Source: Candidatus Heimdallarchaeota archaeon (GTDB lineage Archaea > Asgardarchaeota > Heimdallarchaeia > Hodarchaeales > S146-22). Taken from it: DNA of 5,111 nt. The translations under genes were made by a program, and so were the position numbers. Positions 1 through 5,111 of this stretch are shown here, in pieces (the stretch's first letter is position 1; every line of letters begins with the position of its first letter). The stretch covers positions 1 through 5,111 of the forward strand of contig WAPZ01000531.1 of assembly GCA_015520535.1 (NCBI GenBank). The letters run 5' to 3'. The notes beneath the pieces were generated by a model. It was not told the DNA's origin. It was given only the letters and a program-made list of their open reading frames with translations, and searched no databases.

Positions 1-34
1 AATTTTAAGTATGGAGTATTGAAGAAGGCAAGCA

Positions 35-42
35 TTTTTAAA
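35..42 (+). promoter_or_regulatory. possible archaeal box A for the coiled-coil nuclease-like gene
   Basis: TTTTTAAA lies 34 bases before the ATG at 77. In an archaeon this would place the transcript start near 62-66, almost on top of the Shine-Dalgarno site, giving a very short leader. In an AT-rich genome such a match is easily found by chance. The nearby TTGACA at 45-50 has no matching -10 element at bacterial spacing. Confidence 0.25.
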
Positions 43-64
43 CGTTGACATCGAATTTAAAACT

Positions 65-69
65 GAGGG
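65..69 (+). promoter_or_regulatory. ribosome binding site of the coiled-coil gene
   Basis: GAGGG sits seven bases before the ATG at 77, a normal Shine-Dalgarno spacing, and supports that ATG as the start. Confidence 0.6.
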
Positions 70-76
70 CTCGTTA

Positions 77-808
77 ATGGCAACGATAGAAGAGCGAGTG
101 GAAACGTTGGAAAAAGTGGTAGCTAAGCTCATTGAAAGCATAACTCACTTAACAGAGGAGATGCGCAAGGATCGTGAGGAGTCACGCCGTTTTCGTGAGG
201 AGATGCGCAAGGATCGTGAGGAGTCACGCCGTTTTCGTGAGGAGATGTACAAGGATCGCGAAGCGATGCGTGAGGAGATGCGCAAGGATCGCGAGGAGTC
301 ACGCCGTTTTCGTGAGGAGATGCAACGAACTGTTGCCGAATTACGTAAAACCGTGGTCGATATGCGGCGACAATGGGGAGAAGTCGTTAATCGAATGGGA
401 ACATTGGTAGAAGATATAGTTGCTCCGAATCTTCCGCGTATTGCCAAGCAGTACTTTGGTTGCACAGATATCGAATTTTTTGCTGTCAGAGTGAGACGCC
501 GGCATTCAGTTGATAAAAGCAAGAGCCGTGAATTTGATGTAATTGTAGTATGTGATAATAACACCGTGCTTTTGAATGAGACAAAGACCACACCGCGTGT
601 TCAATATATAGATGCCTTTGCGGACTTTATTCAACGAGGAGAATTTTTTGAGTATTTTCCCGAATATCGTGGTAAAAAACTTGTCCCCATTTTCTCTTCC
701 CTCTATATGGGGGAAGATATTGTGAACTATCTTACTAAGAAGCGGATTTATGCCATGGCCATGGGAGGAGAAACAATGGACTTGTTAAATGCAAATCAAA
801 TCAAATAA
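77..808 (+). CDS. coiled-coil protein with PD-(D/E)XK nuclease-like C-terminal domain
   Basis: The 243-residue product has two parts. Residues 1-100 are highly charged and lack helix breakers, as in a long coiled coil; residues 27-81 are built from a 14-residue unit (EEMRKDREESRRFR), two heptads long. Residues 100-243 form a globular domain with the layout of a PD-(D/E)XK fold: E112 in a helix (GTLVEDIVAPN), D154 in a beta strand (EFDVIVV), and E168-x-K170 in the next strand (LLNETK). These would be the metal-binding and catalytic residues. Similar coiled-coil plus nuclease-fold proteins, some labelled DUF3782, are, from memory, common in cyanobacteria, Chloroflexota and some archaea, often in many copies with unknown function. 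Nuclease activity is inferred from the motif only. The start is supported by GAGGG at 65-69. No signal peptide or membrane segment is seen, so it should be cytoplasmic. The repeat is more GC-rich than the flanking genes. The next gene is convergent, so no operon is visible. Confidence 0.85.
   Translation: MATIEERVETLEKVVAKLIESITHLTEEMRKDREESRRFREEMRKDREESRRFREEMYKDREAMREEMRKDREESRRFREEMQRTVAELRKTVVDMRRQWGEVVNRMGTLVEDIVAPNLPRIAKQYFGCTDIEFFAVRVRRRHSVDKSKSREFDVIVVCDNNTVLLNETKTTPRVQYIDAFADFIQRGEFFEYFPEYRGKKLVPIFSSLYMGEDIVNYLTKKRIYAMAMGGETMDLLNANQIK
155..322 (+). repeat. in-frame 42-bp tandem repeats in the coiled coil
   Basis: Three copies of a 42-bp unit lie at 155-196, 197-238 and 272-313. Copies one and two are identical and copy three differs at a single base (CGT to CGC, silent). 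Between copies two and three is a degenerate 33-bp unit (239-271), and the first nine bases of another unit follow at 314-322. All units are multiples of three, so gain or loss keeps the frame, and each adds whole heptads except the 11-residue unit. The unit is 24/42 G+C. Near identity at silent positions points to recent duplication or ongoing copy-number change. The repeat also creates spurious open frames on both strands. Confidence 0.97.
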
Positions 809-957
809 ATCATTGCGTTCTAATGTCTGAATTTGTCTGTTTATTTTGCTTGTAATCTGGCTTTACTTTCTCAAAATTTTTTATGGGTGTATTCTTCTTA
901 AATGTCAAAACTTTTGTGTGTGAACCAAATGGTGCAACTAATGAATGTTTTGCTTTT
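809..957. other. short gap between convergent genes
   Basis: This 149-base gap separates the ends of the nuclease-like gene and the phosphoesterase gene. It is T-rich on the plus strand. I see no open frame with a ribosome binding site, no RNA gene and no strong GC hairpin. Confidence 0.6.
877..882 (+). terminator. possible T-run terminator
   Basis: Six consecutive T residues follow the stop of the nuclease-like gene by about 70 bases, with another T-run at 954-959. Archaeal polymerase can stop at such runs without a hairpin. There is no GC-rich stem, so a bacterial intrinsic terminator is not supported. The run could be chance in AT-rich DNA. Confidence 0.25.
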
Positions 958-1818
958 TTAGGGGAACGTGATAATTTTTATTCTAGCTGCCAATTCTTTT
1001 TCTAGTCCGGTTTTCCATTCTTGGGAATATCCAATCGGTGCACAATAGACATGGGTTGCTTCGACTTTGTATTCACGAGGGCGATGCGCATGGCCATGAA
1101 TAACCAACTGAACTCCCCATTGCAGCAATTGTTCACCGAAGCGTTTAGACCCCATAAAGGCACTAAAATAATCCCATTTTATGACACGTTTATTCTCTAC
1201 ACCCTCTTTAAATGGAATATGATGGAAAATTGCAATCTTATAAGGGCAATGTTGTATGTTGTTATAATCTATTTCAAGTTGTTTAAGTAAATAGTCCACA
1301 ACTTCTTCGTCTTTCATGCCCCAATTTGCATAGCGTGCGTCATTCCAAACAAATCCGGCGTACCATTTATCACTATATGAAACATCTATAATAGAAAGAT
1401 GTTCGTCCCACTCGGGATTACGTAATGAATAGTCGTACCACCCAATACTTCCTATCACGCCGATTTTATCGTTTATACATAAGGGGTTAAAAGGGAGATA
1501 TCTAAATTTAGTCGTTTCAACAACGTCTTTTAATTGTTGTTCATATTTAAAGCGGCTGATTTCATTTTTTGGTTCTGGGACCTCCCATACATCATGATTT
1601 CCGGGAACGAAGAGATAATATTCGGCGGATATTGCCTCTCCTATAGTTTTCAAAGTGGATGTTAGTTCCATCGGATCCGGAGAAATATCACCAGCACATA
1701 TAACAAGATTGACATTTTCTATCGCATTTAAAAATGTGGTAAGCATAGTAAAGAAATCGTTTTTGTCTTCCTCCCTTACAAGATCAGTATGGATATCTGA
1801 AAGCGCTAAAATTTTCAT
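958..1818 (-). CDS. calcineurin-like metallophosphoesterase
   Basis: A 286-residue protein with every motif of the calcineurin-like phosphoesterase superfamily, in order: D8-x-H10 in LALSDIH at the N-terminus, G43-D44 (ICAGDIS), G73-N74-H75-D76 (VPGNHDVW), H199-H200 (AIFHHIPF) and G242-H243-x-H245 (IHGHAH). These bind two metal ions and hydrolyse phosphoester bonds. The substrate is unknown; the superfamily includes phosphodiesterases, phosphatases and DNA repair nucleases. Residues 123-131 (GSIGWYDYS) and a Trp/Tyr-rich stretch at 137-166 form an insert between motifs three and four that may shape the substrate pocket. No membrane segment or signal is seen, so it should be cytoplasmic. The frame is open to 1950, but I chose the ATG at 1818: it puts the metal motif at residue 8 as usual, has GGGGGAA eight bases upstream, and a perfect box A lies inside the extra segment. 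The gene stands alone on its strand. Confidence 0.93.
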   Translation of the reverse strand: MKILALSDIHTDLVREEDKNDFFTMLTTFLNAIENVNLVICAGDISPDPMELTSTLKTIGEAISAEYYLFVPGNHDVWEVPEPKNEISRFKYEQQLKDVVETTKFRYLPFNPLCINDKIGVIGSIGWYDYSLRNPEWDEHLSIIDVSYSDKWYAGFVWNDARYANWGMKDEEVVDYLLKQLEIDYNNIQHCPYKIAIFHHIPFKEGVENKRVIKWDYFSAFMGSKRFGEQLLQWGVQLVIHGHAHRPREYKVEATHVYCAPIGYSQEWKTGLEKELAARIKIITFP

Positions 1819-1825
1819 TAAACCA

Positions 1826-1832
1826 TTCCCCC
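1826..1832 (-). promoter_or_regulatory. ribosome binding site fixing the phosphoesterase start
   Basis: On the minus strand GGGGGAA lies seven bases before the ATG at 1818. The alternative ATG at 1950 is preceded only by AT-rich sequence without a Shine-Dalgarno match, so this site favours the shorter protein. Confidence 0.6.
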
Positions 1833-1868
1833 AATTTTTGGATAGATTTACGTATCGTTGACCACAGC

Positions 1869-1876
1869 TATATAAA
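1869..1876 (-). promoter_or_regulatory. archaeal-type box A (TATA box) of the phosphoesterase gene
   Basis: The minus strand reads TTTATATA, the textbook archaeal box A, preceded by the purine-rich AATAAGA, which may serve as a TFB recognition element. Initiation about 25 bases downstream would fall near 1845-1850 and give a leader of roughly 30 bases holding the GGGGGAA site. Its position inside the longer open frame argues that residues encoded upstream of 1818 are not made. Confidence 0.5.
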
Positions 1877-1958
1877 AATCTTATTATGAATAGACCTTTC
1901 CAAAATTCTAAAAACTGATGGAGTAGCCCATTTTCATTCTCTTTTGTCATTTTTATCT

Positions 1959-1992
1959 TTAATTAATTGCTTTGATAATTTGTCTAAGTGTT
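1959..1992. repeat. imperfect direct repeat, copy A
   Basis: The blocks TTAATTAATT (1959-1968), TTGATAAT (1972-1979) and AAGTGTT (1986-1992) recur in the same order in a second copy at 2008-2034, with gaps of three and six bases here versus two and none there. Each TTAATTAATT block is itself palindromic. Confidence 0.55.
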
Positions 1993-2007
1993 GAAATTAG
2001 TGACAGA

Positions 2008-2034
2008 TTAATTAATTAGTTGATAATAAGTGTT
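2008..2034. repeat. imperfect direct repeat, copy B
   Basis: The second copy carries TTAATTAATT (2008-2017), TTGATAAT (2020-2027) and AAGTGTT (2028-2034), starting 49 bases after copy A. Its last block overlaps the left arm of the dyad at 2030-2057. Paired binding sites are a reasonable reading, though AT-rich DNA makes partial matches less striking. Confidence 0.55.
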
Positions 2035-2057
2035 TAGGGCTTGCTCGGATTAAACAC
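2030..2057. promoter_or_regulatory. 28-bp dyad, candidate operator
   Basis: GTGTTTA at 2030-2036 is mirrored perfectly by TAAACAC at 2051-2057, with 14 bases between. The arm centres are 21 bases apart, two helical turns, which suits a dimeric DNA-binding protein on one face of the helix. It lies about 94 bases before the TATA-like box of the small membrane protein gene. As RNA it would give only a weak 7-bp stem with a large loop, so a DNA site is more likely than a terminator. Confidence 0.4.
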
Positions 2058-2150
2058 AGTAAAACATGGAACGTAAAATGAATAGTAGAAGTAACTAACA
2101 CAATTTTTAAATCTTGATAGGTAAAGTGGTACCAGAGACATATAGTTTGT

Positions 2151-2158
2151 TTTAAATA
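2151..2158 (+). promoter_or_regulatory. possible box A of the small membrane protein gene
   Basis: TTTAAATA lies 47 bases before the ATG at 2206. Initiation about 25 bases downstream would give a leader of some 25 bases that includes the AGGAG site, a normal arrangement for an archaeal gene. Confidence 0.4.
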
Positions 2159-2191
2159 ACTAAAATTTGCGTGTATCAATCAGTTTCTTTC

Positions 2192-2196
2192 AGGAG
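2192..2196 (+). promoter_or_regulatory. ribosome binding site fixing the small protein start
   Basis: AGGAG sits nine bases before the ATG at 2206. The frame could also begin at TTG 2167, but that start has no such site and would place 13 polar and aromatic residues before the natural N-terminus. Confidence 0.7.
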
Positions 2197-2205
2197 AACA
2201 TAAAA

Positions 2206-2634
2206 ATGGAGAACGAGAGCAACACTAACAACATAAAACGTGTTGTCATAATTGCATTTCTCATTTTAGTGTTTATTGCTGTTGGTTCGTTTATCGTTCT
2301 TTTTCGTATTGATTTATTATTTTTTGGCGGAAATAACATCGATAGCGAGTCACCACCCGTGTATATGAGCATAAGCGTACTTGATTTAGAGTCAAACTCG
2401 TCGATAATAACAGAAAACCGTTATGTTGTCTTGACAGATCAAGAGATAAATCAATGTCCTAAATTAAAAGAGGCAGTAACCATACTTCTAACGTCGGAAC
2501 AAAACGAGATAAACATGAAAATAACAGAAGAAGAAATGAATTGCATCCTCAATCTTCTAACTAACGACTTTCATGAGTATTCCGTCTTTAAATATAAAGA
2601 GTATTTTTTCAGTGTGACGTTTGCAGTGCCGTAG
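2206..2634 (+). CDS. small single-anchor membrane protein with an outside domain, function unknown
   Basis: I do not recognise a named family. The 142-residue product has a short polar N-terminus (MENESNTNNIKR), one hydrophobic segment at residues 13-33 and an outside domain of about 105 residues. The K11-R12 pair before the segment suggests N-inside topology; no lipobox is present, so it is an anchored rather than a lipidated protein. The domain has a strand (YMSISVLDL, 53-61), YVVLTDQEINQCPKLKEAV at 73-91, a second acidic helix (ITEEEMNCILNLL, 106-118) and a final strand pair (VFKYKEYFFSVTF, 127-139). The pattern of 'Y-x-x-L-T-x-x-E then P-x-L-K-x-A' followed by an aromatic strand is one I associate with small archaeal surface proteins, but that is recall and not a search. 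C84 and C113 could form a disulfide. The ATG at 2206 is chosen over TTG 2167 because AGGAG precedes it. A co-directional permease begins 280 bases downstream. Confidence 0.8.
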   Translation: MENESNTNNIKRVVIIAFLILVFIAVGSFIVLFRIDLLFFGGNNIDSESPPVYMSISVLDLESNSSIITENRYVVLTDQEINQCPKLKEAVTILLTSEQNEINMKITEEEMNCILNLLTNDFHEYSVFKYKEYFFSVTFAVP

Positions 2635-2673
2635 CACAATCATATACTGACTAGATAAAACAATTTATCGCAA

Positions 2674-2681
2674 TTAAATAT
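2674..2681 (+). promoter_or_regulatory. possible box A upstream of the permease
   Basis: TTAAATAT, preceded by CGCAA, resembles an archaeal BRE plus box A. Initiation near 2705 would give a transcript carrying the 24-codon frame and then the permease. The match is modest and could be chance. Confidence 0.3.
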
Positions 2682-2752
2682 AACCGCAAATTATCACGAA
2701 AAATAAAAAATAGCGCGAAAAAAATTGGGAAAAAAATAAAGGAATGATTTTA

Positions 2753-2827
2753 ATGGCTGAAATGGCAATATTAGGATTAGAAAATAGATTGAACATAGGA
2801 AAGCCACTATTCTCAATGTGTGCCTGA
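2753..2827 (+). CDS. possible 24-residue small protein
   Basis: ATG at 2753 opens a 24-codon frame ending in TGA at 2827. AAAGGA at 2738-2743 lies nine bases upstream, a plausible ribosome site. The peptide begins MAEMAILGLENRLNIGKP and ends in a Cys-Ala; it has no membrane segment. It might be a leader or small protein on the permease transcript, the remnant of a broken gene, or a chance frame. The ribosome site is the only positive evidence. Confidence 0.25.
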   Translation: MAEMAILGLENRLNIGKPLFSMCA

Positions 2828-2900
2828 GATAGACAACCATCAAAAAAATGTTCGTAAAACAAGGACTAAAACGTTACAAAGTTAAAAAAAAGGGTGTTGT

Positions 2901-2906
2901 GGTGAT
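2901..2906 (+). promoter_or_regulatory. ribosome binding site fixing the GTG start of the permease
   Basis: GGTGAT matches the anti-Shine-Dalgarno core exactly and lies eight bases before GTG at 2915. An in-frame TAG at 2906-2908 closes the frame just upstream, so GTG 2915 is the first possible start and this site confirms it. Confidence 0.75.
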
Positions 2907-2914
2907 AGGCTACT

Positions 2915-5111
2915 GTGACATTTGTTAATGATATAGCACTAGCTTTTTACTGGCTACGTGAACAATATCGACGCTTATTGTTATTAACAATTGGATTAAT
3001 CATCATTTTGGGATTGCTTTTTCAAGTTTCAGTACTTCAGACGAGTTACCAACAACAACTCTATGGGTATATCGCTAAGGATCTTGAAGACATAACGTAT
3101 GTAATGTCAGTTACTCCGAAACAGACATATAGTAAAGGTGAGAATTTAAAATTAATGCTTATAGATAAGCCACAAAGCGTGATTGAATCCGTGACACAAC
3201 AAAGTAAGTTGCCAATTGTTGCCACTTCAATTACCCATGCTTTATCACTGACAGATTATGGCAATACCATTCAACTGCTAACCAATAATTCGATGTTTGT
3301 ACCAGTGTCGAACGATACGTTTGATGTGCGAATGTTAGGGGTCGAAGATGCGAACAATAGTTTGAAACAGATGACGACTCGTTTTTTTAAGCATACATAT
3401 GGCGGAATTCCCTTGAATGAAGACAACAATACCGGGACGCTTGAATTTTATGCTGTACTTATATATCTGAAGAACAACGAAGATCGTGTTGTGAATCGCA
3501 GTAATGTGAAGTATGAAAACCTTTCCAAAATTTTTGTGAGTAATAATTATCCCCTCACACTACAAATAAACAAAACGTCTGGATCAGTAGGTAATGGAGG
3601 GAACACCGCACAGTTACCTGCCACAAAAGTGATAATCACGGGTGCATTAGTAGCTACATTCAATTCATATAATGAGTTTTATACTTCAGAGATGTACCGC
3701 TGGTTTTCGAAAAAGGGAATTGAGATTGACGTTGGGATTACGTTTCTGACTTCATCTAGAAATACCTTGTTCCACTATTATCTTGAGCGGACACTAAACG
3801 AATCGCTAATGAATGGTAATGATGACAGAATTGATTTAAGCAACATCATTACCATTGTGCTACATTTGGACATTGAAGAATTAAAACATTGGTCAATGAA
3901 TGTCATTGCAGATGAAATGGACTGGTATAAGATACAGTTATCCTTTAACATGCGTAATCAGGATGATGTAAGTTTCTACATTATCAGTGCTCCGGCAGAA
4001 AGTGAATTATTAAGAACGTTGGCTTCATATTCGTGGTCTGGCTTGGTGTTGTTAGGAAGTTTAGGTTTTCCCTTATTTTTGTCGTCCTTATTTTTAGTTG
4101 AATATTCGTTTAATTTAATAAAACGCATAAGAACAGGTCAAATGAACATATTAAAGACTCGTGGTGCGTCACTGACACAAATGTTACTTGTACAAATTGC
4201 TGAAATTCTTTTAATAGCTCTAGTTTCGTTAATTATTGGCATAGTTATTAGCACACCGCTTTTTTATTTTACAGCAAGAACTAATGGATTTTTGCGATTT
4301 GAAGGAAAACCACTACAAATAATATTTCCAAATACTAGTTTTATCTTAAATTTGTTTGTAATTGGGGTGACGCTTTCGTTTCTTACAAACATTGGGCATT
4401 TACTTAGAAGTACATCAACAAAGATAGTTAAAACAGAAATCCCCGTTTATACACCTCCAATATGGAGAAAAAAACTCTTGGATGTTTTTCTTATCTTTTA
4501 TGGCACGTTAGGCATCGTCATTCTTTTTTCATTGCGAAGTTCAAGCCCGTTACAAAATTTTTTACAGTCTTTTACGCCCTTATTGTCTATTATAATTCTT
4601 ACTTCTCCGTTTGCCCTTGGAATAGGATTTATATTATTTGTCAGTAGACTCTTCAATCTGCTTTTAGATAAGCTGGCATTTATTGCATGGAAAATGTTTT
4701 CTAATATCGCCGCGTTTTCTTTCAAGCAATTGGCAGCATATAAACACATTTCCGTGCGTACAGCACAAATTATTATGCTGACATTAACCATTAGTTTCTT
4801 TTTTCTTAGTTTTCAACCAATACTACAGCTCAATGATTATCATAGTGCTTATTATGCGGTTGGCGCTGATATGAGAATTGGATTCAAATACGGAATTTAT
4901 AATATTTCAATAATAGAGAACATTTCCAAAGATTTTTCCAACGATATTTTGGGAGCAACACCAGTCGGCTTACTAAAAATGAATTTGTTTATAGGCGGTA
5001 ACACCCAAAAAGTCCAACTTTTGATTATCAATGCGACGAGTGGCAGTTTTTTAAACGCGGCATATGTACATCCAAAAAGCCACTTTCCCGCCTCAAAAGA
5101 GGCATTAGCAC
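2915..5111 (+). CDS. large FtsX-family ABC transporter permease (3' end beyond window)
   Basis: The first 732 residues are present; the frame runs off the right edge. Hydrophobic segments fall at about 21-41, 374-395, 428-452, 476-497, 521-541, 555-576 and 615-637. A large outside domain (about 42-373) follows the first, and a second (from about 638) follows the seventh. This is the start of the ten-segment layout of duplicated FtsX permeases: four segments, two linker segments, then four more. The loop at 404-430 (RIRTGQMNILKTRGASLTQMLL) carries the signature cytoplasmic stretch of FtsX domains that contacts the ATPase. Family members move lipids, lipoproteins or peptides, or drive outside enzymes mechanically; the substrate here cannot be told. 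A full protein of perhaps 1,000-1,200 residues is expected. The partner ATPase is not in the window. No cysteine occurs in the visible part. Twelve N-x-S/T sequons fall on predicted outside parts and none on cytoplasmic loops. Confidence 0.93.
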   Translation, partial: MTFVNDIALAFYWLREQYRRLLLLTIGLIIILGLLFQVSVLQTSYQQQLYGYIAKDLEDITYVMSVTPKQTYSKGENLKLMLIDKPQSVIESVTQQSKLPIVATSITHALSLTDYGNTIQLLTNNSMFVPVSNDTFDVRMLGVEDANNSLKQMTTRFFKHTYGGIPLNEDNNTGTLEFYAVLIYLKNNEDRVVNRSNVKYENLSKIFVSNNYPLTLQINKTSGSVGNGGNTAQLPATKVIITGALVATFNSYNEFYTSEMYRWFSKKGIEIDVGITFLTSSRNTLFHYYLERTLNESLMNGNDDRIDLSNIITIVLHLDIEELKHWSMNVIADEMDWYKIQLSFNMRNQDDVSFYIISAPAESELLRTLASYSWSGLVLLGSLGFPLFLSSLFLVEYSFNLIKRIRTGQMNILKTRGASLTQMLLVQIAEILLIALVSLIIGIVISTPLFYFTARTNGFLRFEGKPLQIIFPNTSFILNLFVIGVTLSFLTNIGHLLRSTSTKIVKTEIPVYTPPIWRKKLLDVFLIFYGTLGIVILFSLRSSSPLQNFLQSFTPLLSIIILTSPFALGIGFILFVSRLFNLLLDKLAFIAWKMFSNIAAFSFKQLAAYKHISVRTAQIIMLTLTISFFFLSFQPILQLNDYHSAYYAVGADMRIGFKYGIYNISIIENISKDFSNDILGATPVGLLKMNLFIGGNTQKVQLLIINATSGSFLNAAYVHPKSHFPASKEALA

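Larger units (their letters stand above)
1819..2205. other. divergent control region without a gene
   Basis: This 387-base stretch separates the phosphoesterase start from the start of the small membrane protein. It holds the minus-strand box A, two imperfect direct repeats, a 28-bp dyad, an 8-bp palindrome TGGTACCA at 2127-2134, and a plus-strand TATA-like box. The phosphoesterase frame stays open to 1950, but translation there is unlikely. The only other frame I found, a ten-codon one near 2066, has no ribosome site. I see no tRNA or other structured RNA. Confidence 0.6.
2635..2914. other. A-rich gap before the permease gene
   Basis: This 280-base gap has a possible box A at 2674-2681, clustered A-tracts between 2699 and 2740 interrupted by GCGCG, and two tiny plus-strand frames. 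No terminator hairpin follows the upstream gene. The minus-strand open frame across it has no ribosome site and looks like low-complexity AT coding. Confidence 0.5.

Noticed and set aside
45..50. TTGACA as a bacterial -35 element
   Set aside because: At 16-18 bases downstream the sequence is the ribosome site and start codon, with nothing like TATAAT.
174..410. 78-residue plus-strand frame in the coiled-coil repeat
   Set aside because: An off-frame reading of the same repeat, Arg-rich, with no homology that I can see.
145..591. 148-residue minus-strand open frame opposite the coiled coil
   Set aside because: It is produced by the tandem repeat read backwards; it encodes Arg/Ser-rich low-complexity sequence and lies over a better-supported gene.
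1819..1950. 44-residue N-terminal extension of the phosphoesterase
   Set aside because: The box A and ribosome site lie inside or just after it and the metal motif is normally at the very N-terminus; the start at 1950 has no ribosome site.
2674..2862. 62-residue minus-strand frame in the gap before the permease
   Set aside because: Phe/Ile-rich sequence arising from A-tracts on the other strand, with no ribosome site.
3826..3834. ATGATGA resembling box C of a C/D guide RNA
   Set aside because: Lies within permease coding sequence and I see no paired box D at suitable spacing.
4498..4791. 97-residue minus-strand frame (and a 61-residue plus frame at 4462) within the permease
   Set aside because: Shadows of the permease frame, which shows continuous membrane segments and an FtsX signature here.
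1..5111. CRISPR array, insertion sequence, tRNA or rRNA
   Set aside because: No regularly spaced repeats with unique spacers, no transposase or terminal inverted repeats, and no cloverleaf or conserved rRNA stretch seen on either strand.

Overview
This AT-rich window reads as accessory chromosome of a prokaryote, most likely an archaeon. Three signs point that way. A perfect archaeal box A (TTTATATA) precedes the best start of the minus-strand phosphoesterase. The permease has a GTG start behind GGTGAT, an exact match to the anti-Shine-Dalgarno core and common in archaea. The permease also carries twelve N-glycosylation-type sequons, none on the predicted cytoplasmic side. The small secreted-domain protein is also of a style I associate with archaea. 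No rRNA or phylogenetic marker is present, so the lineage (a methanogen, an Asgard archaeon or another) cannot be settled here, and some bacteria such as Chloroflexota carry similar permeases and coiled-coil nuclease-like proteins.

Layout. Positions 77-808 (+) encode a 243-residue protein with a repetitive coiled coil and a C-terminal PD-(D/E)XK nuclease-like domain; the coiled-coil DNA is a nearly perfect 42-bp tandem repeat, more GC-rich than the rest. A convergent gene on the minus strand, 958-1818, encodes a calcineurin-like metallophosphoesterase with all five family motifs; the longer open frame to 1950 is probably not translated. Positions 1819-2205 form a divergent control region holding promoter-like boxes, a 28-bp dyad and a pair of imperfect direct repeats. 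Positions 2206-2634 (+) encode a 142-residue protein with one membrane anchor and an outside domain of unknown function. An A-rich gap follows with two possible tiny reading frames. From 2915 to the right edge runs the first 732 residues of a large FtsX-type ABC permease, cut off by the window end.

Working together. The phosphoesterase and the nuclease-like protein look like independent genes. The small anchored protein and the permease are co-directional and both face the outside of the cell, but a 280-base gap with its own possible promoter separates them, so a shared role is only a possibility. The ATPase needed by the permease is not in the window and probably lies downstream. I did not find a clearly new multi-gene system. 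The best leads are the expanding coiled-coil repeat, the dyad/direct-repeat control region and the small protein beside the permease.
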